A DNA stretch of 64,000 bases from Flavobacterium sp. (GTDB taxonomy: Bacteria; Bacteroidota; Bacteroidia; Flavobacteriales; Flavobacteriaceae): the NCBI GenBank assembly GCA_027484725.1, contig JAIXSK010000016.1, positions 62,001 through 126,000 on the forward strand, given 5' to 3'. Below the pieces are notes generated by a model. That model had not been told where the DNA came from. It saw only the letters and a list, made by a program, of their open reading frames with translations, and did no database searches. Shown here one piece after another: positions 28,889 through 38,311 of this stretch. Positions within the stretch are counted from its first letter, which is position 1; each line of letters opens with the position of its first letter. The position numbers and the translations under genes are program-made.

Positions 28889-29680
28889 ATGCAAGAACAA
28901 CCGTTTAAATTTTCGGCTTCGGTGATTTGGTTTCCGTTTTTAACGGTGCTGACTTTGTGGATAGTTTTTTGGGCCGGGGTGCGGTTTCATTTAGATTTAG
29001 AAACCCTCGGAATTTATCCGCGTTCTCTGGATGGTCTCAAGGGTGTTCTGTTGAGCCCTTTGATTCACGGAAACATCGAGCATTTATACAACAATTCGAT
29101 TCCGCTGCTCATGTTATTGGCCGCTTTGCGTTTTTTTTACCGAGATCAAACTTTTTTTGTGTTGGGCTATGGTTGGTTGCTGACCGGCTTTATTACTTGG
29201 GTAATTGGTCGCGCATCTTATCATATTGGTGCGAGTAGTTTGGTGTATTTACTGGTGGGGTTTATTTTTTTTAAAGGAATCAATACAAGGTATTTTAGAT
29301 TAGTAGCACTTTCTTTTGTGGTGGTTTTGACTTACGGAAGTTTGGTCTGGTATATTTTTCCGAATGTAAAAGAAGGTATTTCGTGGGAAGGTCACTTGGC
29401 CGGATTGCTCGTCGGTTTGGTCTTTGCTTATACTGTAAAAACACCTGATTTTGTCAAAGAATATCGCTATGAATGGGAACATCCGGATTACGATGCATCA
29501 CAAGACAAGTTTATGCAACGCTTTGATGAAAACGGCAATTTTGTCAATCTGCCACCGCCAGAGTCAGAAATTATTGAACCAGAGATTTTACCTAGTTTAC
29601 ATTCAACTTCAACTTCGCATCAAGTTTATTTTGATGCCCAGCGCAATGTATATGTAATTCAACCCAAAAAGACAAGCTAG
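28889..29680 (+). CDS. Rhomboid-family intramembrane serine protease
   Basis: 263 residues with about six hydrophobic segments between residues 12 and 185, followed by a soluble tail of about 80 residues. Catalytic features are visible: the H60-x-x-x-x-H65-x-x-N68 pattern in TM2, nucleophile S116 in GASS, and H169 in GHLAGLLVG. Rhomboids cut membrane-spanning helices of other proteins in the inner membrane; the substrate is unknown. The gene meets rlmB tail to tail, and both stop codons lie in the palindrome CTAG (29677-29680). Confidence 0.9.
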   Translation: MQEQPFKFSASVIWFPFLTVLTLWIVFWAGVRFHLDLETLGIYPRSLDGLKGVLLSPLIHGNIEHLYNNSIPLLMLLAALRFFYRDQTFFVLGYGWLLTGFITWVIGRASYHIGASSLVYLLVGFIFFKGINTRYFRLVALSFVVVLTYGSLVWYIFPNVKEGISWEGHLAGLLVGLVFAYTVKTPDFVKEYRYEWEHPDYDASQDKFMQRFDENGNFVNLPPPESEIIEPEILPSLHSTSTSHQVYFDAQRNVYVIQPKKTS

Positions 29681-30411
29681 CTGCGTTGTCTGACGGTTTC
29701 GTACAAAAATGCTCCGCAGGCTACAGAAACATTCAAAGAACCAATGTTTCCGAACATGGGTAGTTTTCCTTTTTCATCAATGATTTTTAAAACCGACGGA
29801 TTGATGCCGCGGTCTTCGCTTCCCATAACAATAGCCAAAGGTTTTGTTAAATCAACATCATAAATAGATTGATCAGTTTTTTCGGTGGCTGCTACTGATT
29901 TGATACCACAACCTTGCAGATAGAAAAGCGCATCTTTGATGTGTTCTACTTTGCAAATAGGAACATTAAATACAGCCCCAGCAGAAGTTTTTACCGTGTC
30001 ACCATTGACCGGTGCTGAACCGTTTTTAGGAACGATGATACCGTGAACACCCGTACATTCAGCTGTTCTGATGATGGCCCCAAAATTACGGGCATCAGAA
30101 ATTTGATCTAATATCAACAAAAAGGGTGCTTTGTTTGAAGTTTGCGCTTTTTCAATAAGCTCTTCTAAACCAACAAAGGCAACCGGAGAAATACTGGCCA
30201 CGGCTCCTTGGTGATTCAGCGATGTCAGCCGATGAAGTTTCTCAGCAGGAACATAGGTAAAGTTGATGTTGGCACGCTTGAGGGTTTTGAGTAATTCTTT
30301 CATGAGTTCACCCGTTGCGTCTTTTTGGATGAAGACTTTGTCTACCGGTTTACCGGATTGAATGGCCTCCATGATGGCGCGAATGCCAAAAATCTGATGT
30401 TCGTTTTTCAT
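29677..30411 (-). CDS. rlmB: SpoU-type 23S rRNA 2'-O-methyltransferase RlmB
   Basis: About 244 residues from the ATG at 30411. An N-terminal RNA-substrate-binding region (HQIFGIRAI at the start) is followed by the SPOUT knot methylase: motif 1 SDARNFGAIIRTAE, motif 2 IVMGSEDRGI and motif 3 GSLNVSVACG. RlmB methylates G2251 of 23S rRNA in E. coli, using SAM. The frame could start at 30435, but those eight hydrophobic residues would lie on the neighbouring terminator stem, so the ATG giving MKNEHQIFGIRA was chosen. Confidence 0.92.
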   Translation of the reverse strand: MKNEHQIFGIRAIMEAIQSGKPVDKVFIQKDATGELMKELLKTLKRANINFTYVPAEKLHRLTSLNHQGAVASISPVAFVGLEELIEKAQTSNKAPFLLILDQISDARNFGAIIRTAECTGVHGIIVPKNGSAPVNGDTVKTSAGAVFNVPICKVEHIKDALFYLQGCGIKSVAATEKTDQSIYDVDLTKPLAIVMGSEDRGINPSVLKIIDEKGKLPMFGNIGSLNVSVACGAFLYETVRQRS

Positions 30412-30424
30412 GGCGTAAAGATAT

Positions 30425-30458
30425 AAAAAAACCACCCCAGAGATGAGGTGGTTTTTTT
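30425..30458 (-). terminator. Terminator of the susCD operon
   Basis: AAAACCACC and GGTGGTTTT (30428-30455) form a stem with a 10-base interior, with an A-run on one side and a T-run on the other. It lies 17 bases after the last lipoprotein stop and directly upstream of rlmB, so it also insulates rlmB. Confidence 0.85.
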
Positions 30459-30474
30459 ATTTGTATGAGGGCGA

Positions 30475-30966
30475 CTAATATTCGTCTTCTAGGAAACCTG
30501 TTCTTTTGTGTCCTGAATACAATATGTCATACCCTTCTGCATCATAACTGAAATGAGCTCTGAAAGAGATTTTGTCAACTCTATGACCTGCTTTTGATAA
30601 AGCAGCACCTTTTTCAATTTTTCCTTCAGTTATGGTTACCGTACCGCTATCAAGGATGTTTTCGGAATCAGTTGCTGAGAAAGTTCCGTTTGAATTGATG
30701 GTTATTTTACACTTGATAACGTAACCATTTTCATGGTCATCAATCCACATGGTATTGTTATTGGCAGAGGTGTTGTAGGTAGAATGTAAAGCATGACCCA
30801 CAACAGCATTTCCGTCAGAGTCTGTTAAATCAATGAACCAATCACCTGCAAATTGTTGCGTATTTGTTCCACCCGGATTAGGATCTCCACCTTCATCACA
30901 CGAGAAAGCAGTGAACAAAATAACTGCAAAAAACGTTCTTAGGATATTATTTTTAATCTTATTCAT
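30475..30966 (-). CDS. Small outer-membrane lipoprotein (lipid-binding hydrolase-like family)
   Basis: 163 residues. A lipoprotein signal ends at C23 (TAFSC), followed by the acidic DEGGD, as expected for lipoproteins sent to the outside of the outer membrane in this phylum. The rest is a small beta-rich domain (GDWFIDLTDSDG, CKITINSNGTF) resembling the 'lipid-binding putative hydrolase' family often found beside SusC/SusD genes. No catalytic residue can be named. It is the last gene of the susC operon, 10 bases after the preceding lipoprotein gene, and a terminator follows. Confidence 0.7.
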   Translation of the reverse strand: MNKIKNNILRTFFAVILFTAFSCDEGGDPNPGGTNTQQFAGDWFIDLTDSDGNAVVGHALHSTYNTSANNNTMWIDDHENGYVIKCKITINSNGTFSATDSENILDSGTVTITEGKIEKGAALSKAGHRVDKISFRAHFSYDAEGYDILYSGHKRTGFLEDEY

Positions 30967-30976
30967 CTTGAAGGTA

Positions 30977-31720
30977 TTAAGGTTGAACTTGTGTTAATGT
31001 GGCAACAAAAGTGTATGCTGTTGGAGCAGCCCAAGTACATGTTAGTACTATTTTTTTAGCTGCCGGATCAACATTCACATCTGTAATATTAGCTACACCA
31101 CCAAAACCATTATTTGACAATGGATTTCCCGGAAATGTAAATGAATTAGACGGGATATCTACCGCATTAATAATTCCGCCCGGAGTAATGTAGTCAAGAC
31201 CTAATGCACGACCATACTCATACCAACCTCCAAAAGCATCAGAAATTCCATAAGTTCCGTCATCATTTTTCCAAATGTAAATATAATTAATGTCACGATA
31301 TGCGTTGCTTGGCGTTACACCATTTCTGCTTATAGTACACTTGTATAAGCCTTCAATGCTAGATACTAAATCACCATTTTTATAAACAATAACTTTTCTT
31401 GAAGCACTTCCGTCAAAGCCATCTTTATTGGTGGCTTTGTACGTGATTAAGTATTCATCTACAACATTGGGGTCTAAATTTCCACCTCTATATTTACCAA
31501 TTGAACTTGAGGTATATTCAATTTGGTTTTCACCTTCAGTAGCAATTGCTCCCGGATCTACAAATTCTCCTCCTTTTTCAATGTATAATGGATCATCTCC
31601 TAATACAGTAATGATTGGGTAATTTGTAATTCTGGACACTTTTCCAGTGTCATCTTTATCATCGCATGAAATTAATGCACTTGCGATTATGAATGTTAGG
31701 ATTATCTTTTTCATCTTCAT
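30977..31720 (-). CDS. DUF5011/DUF5012-type surface lipoprotein (BT_2262-like)
   Basis: 247 residues. The lipobox ends at C19 (ALISC), followed by the acidic run DDKDD. Residues about 35-112 form an Ig-like DUF5011 fold (YIEKGGEFVDPGA, YLITYKATNKDGF); the C-terminal half, with aromatic-rich stretches (GGWYEYGRALG), matches the BT_2262-type proteins. These accompany SusC/SusD pairs and are thought to help capture ligand at the surface. Its ATG overlaps the susD stop (TAATG), showing translational coupling. A second ATG two codons later is equally possible. Confidence 0.75.
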   Translation of the reverse strand: MKMKKIILTFIIASALISCDDKDDTGKVSRITNYPIITVLGDDPLYIEKGGEFVDPGAIATEGENQIEYTSSSIGKYRGGNLDPNVVDEYLITYKATNKDGFDGSASRKVIVYKNGDLVSSIEGLYKCTISRNGVTPSNAYRDINYIYIWKNDDGTYGISDAFGGWYEYGRALGLDYITPGGIINAVDIPSNSFTFPGNPLSNNGFGGVANITDVNVDPAAKKIVLTCTWAAPTAYTFVATLTQVQP

Positions 31721-33159
31721 TAATTGTTAGCCCACCATACTGGTGTAGTTATTGAAACTAAATTTGGAGCATTGGGATTAGCATTTCTCTCTGATAATGG
31801 ATAAGGCATTCTCTTAGGGAATAAACCATTTGTTGATCCATTAACAGAATAAGCTATTTGGCCTGGAATATAATTGGCATCTGACTGTGGGACGGCCGAT
31901 GTTTTTGGATATCCAGTTCTGTTTTTCTCAAAAAAACCTTCAAAACCATTGCCTGGAAAACTAGCTATCCATTTTTGAACAATGATGGCTTCAATTTGTT
32001 CTTCTAATGTGCCCGCTACAGGGTAAGCATATGCCCCTGATAACAAACCTCCTTCAGTTAATGAGTATCTTGCAAAATTAGCAGATACAGCAGCATCATA
32101 CAGTGCTTTTGCTCCAGAACCACCATTAAATCTGGCAGCAGCTTCAGCTTGTAAAAATAAACTTTCTTCTTTACTCATAAACAAAACAGGAGTTGTAGGA
32201 GATAATTTAACAACAGCAATTGTTCCTGCGCCAACCGAACTATTGTAAAAACCTTGATTTAAAGAGTTTCCTGCCAAATAATATTCGTTTCTTCTCGGGT
32301 CTGAGTTAGCTGCAAAAAGAGATGCTAAAGTAGTACTCATTCTCAAGTTTGTAGCAACATTTAAACGTCTGTTGTTGAACTCGAATAATGGATTACTTTT
32401 GTTGATAGCATCTATAAATTGAGTCATAGCTGCATCAGAATTTAAAAAAGTTACTCCTGAATTCAAAAGGTCAGTAATACCGGCAGCAGCAACTGAAGCA
32501 CGAGAACTGTTGGTTTGTCTCATATATACTTTTAATTTCATTGTATTGGCAAATTGAGTCCATTTGGTCATATCACCACCGAAAATAAAGTCATCTGTAC
32601 TTGGATTTGGTCCTTCAGATGTTGACAAATCTCTTGCTAATGCATCATTTAAGTCTTCAATCATCAAATCATATACTTCTTCTCCTGAATTAAATCTTGG
32701 AGCAAGAATGTCTTTATTATTAGCTTCAGTATACGGAATACTTCCGTAATAATCAGTCAGAATTTGAGATGCTTGAACTTCTAGAGTAGTAGCAATTAAG
32801 TAATACTTCCAATTTCCGCTAGCTTTCGCTTTTCTTTTAATGTTTCTGATATCTCCCAAAGCATCATACATGCCATCCCATGCATAGTTATAGTCTGCAG
32901 TTCCGATGTTGTAGTTATCTATATCTTTATATTGGTTTGCTGCATTACTTTGTGTCCAATATTGAGCCCACATACCACCAATAATGGCTAAAGCTGCTCC
33001 CTCTGAACCTGCTAGTCCAGATATCCCTGCTGGAAGCTGAGCCGAAAGGGGAGCCTCGTCTGGATTTATTAAATCCGGGTCTCTGTTGATATCCAAATCT
33101 GTACTGCAACCAGCAAATACCATGGATAAAACTAAAAAACTGGCTATATATTTTTTCAT
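31720..33159 (-). CDS. SusD/RagB-family nutrient-binding lipoprotein
   Basis: 479 residues. The signal peptide ends at C18 (VFAGC), followed by STDLD, a surface-export type sequence. The helical SusD/RagB fold is indicated by the N-terminal INRDPD, MKLKVYMRQTN near 210, LFLQAEAAARF near 335 and the C-terminal RMPYPLSERNAN. SusD proteins form the lid of the SusC channel and hold the ligand. It starts 12 bases after the susC stop. No carbohydrate-active enzyme lies in the operon, so the ligand cannot be called; a peptide or other nutrient is as likely as a glycan. Confidence 0.92.
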   Translation of the reverse strand: MKKYIASFLVLSMVFAGCSTDLDINRDPDLINPDEAPLSAQLPAGISGLAGSEGAALAIIGGMWAQYWTQSNAANQYKDIDNYNIGTADYNYAWDGMYDALGDIRNIKRKAKASGNWKYYLIATTLEVQASQILTDYYGSIPYTEANNKDILAPRFNSGEEVYDLMIEDLNDALARDLSTSEGPNPSTDDFIFGGDMTKWTQFANTMKLKVYMRQTNSSRASVAAAGITDLLNSGVTFLNSDAAMTQFIDAINKSNPLFEFNNRRLNVATNLRMSTTLASLFAANSDPRRNEYYLAGNSLNQGFYNSSVGAGTIAVVKLSPTTPVLFMSKEESLFLQAEAAARFNGGSGAKALYDAAVSANFARYSLTEGGLLSGAYAYPVAGTLEEQIEAIIVQKWIASFPGNGFEGFFEKNRTGYPKTSAVPQSDANYIPGQIAYSVNGSTNGLFPKRMPYPLSERNANPNAPNLVSITTPVWWANN

Positions 33160-33171
33160 CGTATTTTTTAT

Positions 33172-36100
33172 TTAGAAGGTTAATTTAAGACTTGCACCAT
33201 AAGTTCTTTGCGCCTGATTAGCACCAAACTCTCCCTGCTCGCTAGCAAGACCATCTCCAAAAGTTGATAATTCAGGATCAACATATGAGTTGTCATCAGG
33301 TGTCCATAAGGCAAGATTTTTACCATAAAGACTAAAAGATGCGTTAACTAAGCCTATTTTTTTAACCAACTTAGATGGAACATTGTATGTCAATGACAAG
33401 TCTCTCAAACGCACAAAAGTCTTATCAATAACATGTGTTTGTTCAACACCAGGGTTGTTATTTTGATTCCAGAAATCAGTAACACTTTCAAAAGATATTG
33501 GTGTAGTATTTTCTTCATATGAAACAGCTCCAGATACCGGGTCAACAACTTCCACTACTGAGTTAGGAATGATGAAAGGATTTCTTCCGTTGTAAGTAGT
33601 TTCTATACCGTTTCCAGTAAAGTGTGAAAGTTGTTTGGTGTAAGAATACATTTCACCGCCTTGTTTCCAATCAATTCCAAATGAAAGAACAAAATTTTTG
33701 TATGTAAGTCTGTTTTTTATACCTAAAATAAAATCTCTTTGTGCATTACCTACATTTTGCTCATCGTCAGTTACTACATAATAACCAGTAGCAGGGTCTA
33801 CGATATACTGACCTGCAGCATTAGTTTTAGGTACAAATGTACTGAATACACCCAATGGCTCTCCTTTGATTGCATTGAAAGAGATTCCATAGTTTGCTGC
33901 TAATTGTATCTTGTCTACTCCGCCTGCGATATCAGTTACTTCAGACATGTTCTTGGTGAATGTAGTAGTAATGTCCCATTGGAAGTTTTCAGTTTTTAAT
34001 GGTATAACATTCAAAAGTAATTCCACACCTTTATTTGTCAAATCTAAGATATTTCCAGTTTGTGAAGTATATCCTGTTGAAGTAGGTAATGGTCTTGGAA
34101 ATAACAAATCAGTTGTTTTTTTTGTGTAGAAGGAAGCATCCAAATTCAATCTACTTTTAAATAAACGTGTTTCAAAGCCTAATTCGTATTCAGTTGTTTT
34201 TTCGGGTTTTAAGTTGCTATTTCCTAGGTTTCCTGCAAACTCATAACCATTTACTCCACCAACAGGAAGTATAATATTACCAAAGCCTAATACTGAATTA
34301 CCTTGAGCCAAAGCAGATTCGGTTCTGTATAAGTCTGTATCATTAGCAATTGTCGAAACTGAACCTCTCAATTTCAAGAAATAATCATTGTTGTCAAGAG
34401 CTACATAACTTAAACTTGCTGCTGGGTAAAAATAGGAATTAGCATTTTGTGGAAGTGTTGATGTCCAGTCGTTTCTGCCCGTGATGGTTAAATATAATTT
34501 ATTTTTGTACGAAGCTTCAAGTGAACCAAATATGCCAAAAACTTTTTTAAGAGCATCATTCTGGGTAACAACGGGTGTAACAGAAGAATTTGACAATTCA
34601 TAATAATTAGGAATATCTAAATTTGTAATAGATGCTGTTAAGAATGAACTTCTTCTTTCATTGGAGTTATAACCTAACATTGCATTCAAATTAATATCAT
34701 CAGTAATAGCTGTATTGTAATTCAACATCAATGTCGCATCAAACTCAACAAATTCATTTGTTGTCTCTGTTACCCCTCCTACAACAGGATTTGTTCCAGC
34801 TAAAGCTTGTGGTGATCCGGGTTCATATTTAACAATAGCTCCATATGATTTTATTTTTTCTGTTCTGTAATCTCCACCCGCTCTGTAGCTTACAGAGAAG
34901 TTTTTGTTGAAATTATAACCTACAGAAGCATTCCCGAAAAATCTATTCCCCACAATTTTGGTAGCGTTTTCGTTGACAACCCAATAAGGGTTAGATGCAT
35001 ATGGAGTAAAGTAATTGCTGTTATTGTTGTACGGATTGTTAGTATAATCTGCTAAATCAACAACACTTATATCTCGAGGAATTTGTAACATTTCCTGAGT
35101 AAGAGTATTTCCCTCTCCGGCATCGTTACCTTGACCAGTGTTTACTGCATTTTGGTCTTTCTTAACATAGTTAAAGTTAGCCTTGAGATTCCATTTATCA
35201 TTTGAAAGCCCGCCATTCATGGAAAAATTCTTTCTTTTATAGGTATCGCTGTTTGACGGAATAACACCATCAGAGGTAACATCTGTATACATTACAGAAA
35301 AATTACTATTTTCTCCCCCACCACTAACGCGGACGCTATTAGTGAAAGTTTGACCAATTTCGAAGAAATCACGAATGTTGTTTTTTAGAGCAACATATGG
35401 TTTAATTTGTTGTGCATTGTTAATGATGGCACCCCAAGGACGAATTTCTCCATTAAAAGCAGGTCCCCAAGAACCATTTTCATTACTCGCAGTATTAGAG
35501 CTTCCTGCCCAGTTTGACCATGACAATCCTGACCAACCTTGACCAAAATCATTTTGTAAATGAGGGACTCTTGAAACTTCAGAGTAATCAGAAGAAGTTG
35601 TTAGTTCTACACTGATTTTAGATTTGTTTTTAGCTGATTTTGTCGTAATGACAATAACTCCAGCTCCAGCTCTTGAACCGTAAAGAGCTGAGGCAGCAGC
35701 ACCTTTAAGTATTGTCATACTCTCAATATTGTTTGGATCTAAGTCACTGATACCATTACCACCATCAAAACTACGAGTATTTCCAGTTCTACTTGATGAA
35801 TCATTATTGATAGGTGTTCCATCAACTACATACAAAGGACTGCTTCCGCCCACAGTTAAAGAGTTGTATCCACGAATGATTACTTTAGAGGAGGCTCCGA
35901 CTTGGGCAGGGGCAGTAATGTCAACACCAGCAACTTTCCCAGATAAAGATTCAAAAACATTGGTATTGTTTACTTCGGTGAGATCTCGAGAACTGATGGA
36001 TGAAGTTGCATACCCCAATTCTCGTTTTTGTTTTTTAATTCCGAGTGCCGTTACGACAACTCCTTCAAGTTGGAGTGATTCATCACTCATTTTTACTTTC

Positions 36101-36366
36101 ATGCTGGAAGAGGCTTTCACTTCCTGGCTTTTAAAACCAAGAAAACTAAAAACAAGAAGTTGACCTTCTTTGGCGGAAATTTTAAATTTTCCATCAAAAT
36201 CAGTCTGAACCCCGTCTTTGGATCCTTTTACCAAAACATTGACACCAGGCAGAGGCATCCCTGCCTGATCCGTCACCGTTCCATTAACGGTGATTTCTTG
36301 CGCAAATACCACTTGCACAATTAACACCATTAGTAGTGTTAAAATTCGATTAAACTTAAGTTTCAT
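33172..36366 (-). CDS. SusC/RagA-family TonB-dependent outer-membrane channel
   Basis: 1064 residues. Signal peptide 1-22 (ends VFA, then Q); carboxypeptidase-regulatory-like beta domain at about 26-108 (TVTDQAGMPLPGVNV, FSFLGFKSQEV); plug domain at about 110-250 with the SusC signature SPLYVVDGTPIN and ILKGAAASALYGSRAG; then a beta-barrel ending in Phe (YGASLKLTF), as usual for outer-membrane barrels. With the SusD lipoprotein it imports large nutrients using TonB energy. There is no N-terminal STN domain, so no direct coupling to an anti-sigma factor is expected. First gene of a four-gene operon. Confidence 0.95.
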   Translation of the reverse strand: MKLKFNRILTLLMVLIVQVVFAQEITVNGTVTDQAGMPLPGVNVLVKGSKDGVQTDFDGKFKISAKEGQLLVFSFLGFKSQEVKASSSMKVKMSDESLQLEGVVVTALGIKKQKRELGYATSSISSRDLTEVNNTNVFESLSGKVAGVDITAPAQVGASSKVIIRGYNSLTVGGSSPLYVVDGTPINNDSSSRTGNTRSFDGGNGISDLDPNNIESMTILKGAAASALYGSRAGAGVIVITTKSAKNKSKISVELTTSSDYSEVSRVPHLQNDFGQGWSGLSWSNWAGSSNTASNENGSWGPAFNGEIRPWGAIINNAQQIKPYVALKNNIRDFFEIGQTFTNSVRVSGGGENSNFSVMYTDVTSDGVIPSNSDTYKRKNFSMNGGLSNDKWNLKANFNYVKKDQNAVNTGQGNDAGEGNTLTQEMLQIPRDISVVDLADYTNNPYNNNSNYFTPYASNPYWVVNENATKIVGNRFFGNASVGYNFNKNFSVSYRAGGDYRTEKIKSYGAIVKYEPGSPQALAGTNPVVGGVTETTNEFVEFDATLMLNYNTAITDDINLNAMLGYNSNERRSSFLTASITNLDIPNYYELSNSSVTPVVTQNDALKKVFGIFGSLEASYKNKLYLTITGRNDWTSTLPQNANSYFYPAASLSYVALDNNDYFLKLRGSVSTIANDTDLYRTESALAQGNSVLGFGNIILPVGGVNGYEFAGNLGNSNLKPEKTTEYELGFETRLFKSRLNLDASFYTKKTTDLLFPRPLPTSTGYTSQTGNILDLTNKGVELLLNVIPLKTENFQWDITTTFTKNMSEVTDIAGGVDKIQLAANYGISFNAIKGEPLGVFSTFVPKTNAAGQYIVDPATGYYVVTDDEQNVGNAQRDFILGIKNRLTYKNFVLSFGIDWKQGGEMYSYTKQLSHFTGNGIETTYNGRNPFIIPNSVVEVVDPVSGAVSYEENTTPISFESVTDFWNQNNNPGVEQTHVIDKTFVRLRDLSLTYNVPSKLVKKIGLVNASFSLYGKNLALWTPDDNSYVDPELSTFGDGLASEQGEFGANQAQRTYGASLKLTF

Positions 36367-36464
36367 TTTTTGGGTAATTTTGAATTAGTTTGATAAAATT
36401 CTAAATTTATTGTTAAAAATCCTAATAGATTTAAAGGTTTTTATCGACAAATTTTAAAAAAAGG

Positions 36465-38132
36465 TTAAAAAAATGTTTTGAAACTTAAATGAACGATTGA
36501 ATTTGAGCTTTTTATGTCTTGAGCTTGACTGCTTCCGTTGGCATAAATTAAATTAATCAATCCGTTTTTGGTCAGAACTCCGATCCCTAATCCAAGGCCC
36601 AGTAAGTTTCCGCTTTTGTCAACGGTTTTGTCTTGATAATAGCCGTAATCAATAATTGAGTAAACATAAAAATTTGAAGCGGCCACATACCGATATTCTG
36701 TCAAGATTGAACCGAAAAGATTAGCCTGCAAGCTGTTTTCATTAAATCCTCGAATAGAATTAATGCCACCAAATCGGTAAAGTTCGTTTGTTATGTAATT
36801 GTTGCTATTCAGATAAAAATTCTCGCTTTTAATGCAAATATTGTTTTTCTGATTCAAAAAGATGATGTGCTTTGCGTTTATTTGCCCAAAGAATTGTTGG
36901 TCTTGATTGAGTTTAGAGGTTCGGGCGCCACTTCCGATTTTTACATTGATTTTGGTTTTTTCTGAAAAAAGAAAATTTTCAGGTTTCCAATCTGTAAATT
37001 CGAATTCACCGGTTACAAAATGATTGCTAAAATCGTTGAGCAAGGTTGTGTTTTGATTTTGAATATCACTGGATTCTGCAGATTGATAGCCTAAATAAAG
37101 ACGAGTATTGTAATTGAACAAATAACCTAAGTCAATATTGGTTTTGGTATTTTGAAAAGTACTGTCTTGTTTAAAAATATTTAACTGAGCTTTAATGCCT
37201 AGCGGACTTTTAAAGATATAAGGTATATTGAAGTTTGCATTGAATGTTTTTTGATCTTTTCCGTCGCTTTTCCAATAAATAGAAAAAGTTTCACCTGATT
37301 TTAGAAGGTTATTTAGAGTTAAATCTAAATATCCATTTACAATGATTTTTTGGGTTTCGCTGTTGGTGAATCCTACAAAGCCCTCAAAATTGTTTGCTTT
37401 AGCTTTTTCGAGATAGCAATATACTTTGGTAGAATCAGATTTAAAGAGGATTTCAGGGTATTTTGTCTGTCTGATGAAACGAAATTTATCTATTTCTGAA
37501 GCCAAGTTTTTTAGGTTTTGTTGCGTAAATATTCTCTTTCGATATACGCGTTTGAGTTGAATTAAATGACTTTCAGGAAAATGCACTGCTCCTTTGATTA
37601 TGATATCGTCAAAACGCCTTTCGGTTTCGGTTTTTACTTCTAGTTCAGCCAGTAGGTTTTGATTTTTTTTTCGGATGTTTTTGAGCCGCACTTGTGACAG
37701 TGCCCAGCCTTTTTTTTCGAGTTGGTTGAGTATCTGTTGCAAATAACGTTCTGTTTCTGTATAAGGAATTTTAAAAGTGTCTATGTTGTTGGCAACTATT
37801 TCTAATTTTTTAACCGGAGCATCTTTACCTATATATATATGTGTATTTAAAATCTTTGTTCCGAGTTTGATTTTGTATAAAAAAGTTGAGTCATTCTCTT
37901 GTGTCTGTGAGGTAATTTCTGATTCAATATAGCCAATAGAAGATAATTTTTGGCAAAAACGATTTGCTTCATCAACTACCGACTGATGGTTGTTGTGTTT
38001 TTTTTGATAACCGACAGAGTCGATTTTTTTTTGTTGGCTTGTACTTTCAGTAATAATCTGAAGGTATTGTTTCTGAGCAATACAATTCAGAGATAAAAAA
38101 AACAATATGAAAGCACTTAAATACTTTTTCAA
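36465..38132 (-). CDS. Omp85-superfamily outer-membrane protein with POTRA domain
   Basis: 555 residues. Signal peptide 1-19 (ends CIA, then Q). A periplasmic part of about 225 residues includes a recognisable POTRA-type unit at about 172-245 (FDDIIIKGAVHFPESHL), preceded by one or two probable further units. The barrel part carries the Omp85 loop-6 motif as RFGGINSIRGF (about 452-462) and ends with a barrel-closing strand in Phe (HLSFKTFF). Such proteins insert or translocate proteins or lipids at the outer membrane. At 555 residues it is shorter than BamA and closer to TamA or two-partner transporters, but no partner gene is beside it. Single gene, divergent from rpsL. Confidence 0.8.
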   Translation of the reverse strand: MKKYLSAFILFFLSLNCIAQKQYLQIITESTSQQKKIDSVGYQKKHNNHQSVVDEANRFCQKLSSIGYIESEITSQTQENDSTFLYKIKLGTKILNTHIYIGKDAPVKKLEIVANNIDTFKIPYTETERYLQQILNQLEKKGWALSQVRLKNIRKKNQNLLAELEVKTETERRFDDIIIKGAVHFPESHLIQLKRVYRKRIFTQQNLKNLASEIDKFRFIRQTKYPEILFKSDSTKVYCYLEKAKANNFEGFVGFTNSETQKIIVNGYLDLTLNNLLKSGETFSIYWKSDGKDQKTFNANFNIPYIFKSPLGIKAQLNIFKQDSTFQNTKTNIDLGYLFNYNTRLYLGYQSAESSDIQNQNTTLLNDFSNHFVTGEFEFTDWKPENFLFSEKTKINVKIGSGARTSKLNQDQQFFGQINAKHIIFLNQKNNICIKSENFYLNSNNYITNELYRFGGINSIRGFNENSLQANLFGSILTEYRYVAASNFYVYSIIDYGYYQDKTVDKSGNLLGLGLGIGVLTKNGLINLIYANGSSQAQDIKSSNSIVHLSFKTFF

Positions 38133-38228
38133 AACCGCAGTTGTTAGGCTAAAGATAACGCAAAAAACAACACTTTATCATCAAATACAAAATGTTGAAG
38201 AATCCGTTTGAAAATTAATGAATTAAGA

Positions 38229-38259
38229 TTTGTTTTGAAAAAAAATATTTCTACATTTG
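38229..38259 (+). promoter_or_regulatory. Promoter of the ribosomal cluster (TTTG-N19-TACATTTG)
   Basis: TTTG at 38229-38232 and TACATTTG at 38252-38259 match the Bacteroidota -33 and -7 boxes at the standard spacing. The transcript would start near 38266, leaving a leader of about 45 bases before rpsL. Confidence 0.75.
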
Positions 38260-38311
38260 CAACCCCGTAAAAAGCGGGAAATTATAACATAATATTTTTT
38301 TAGTATTAATT

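Noticed and set aside
30475..36366. Polysaccharide utilisation locus
   Set aside because: No carbohydrate-active enzyme, sulfatase or typical regulator is present, so only a SusCD-type importer is claimed.
38265..38280. Small hairpin CCCG/CGGG in the rpsL leader
   Set aside because: Only four base pairs; too weak to claim as an attenuator.
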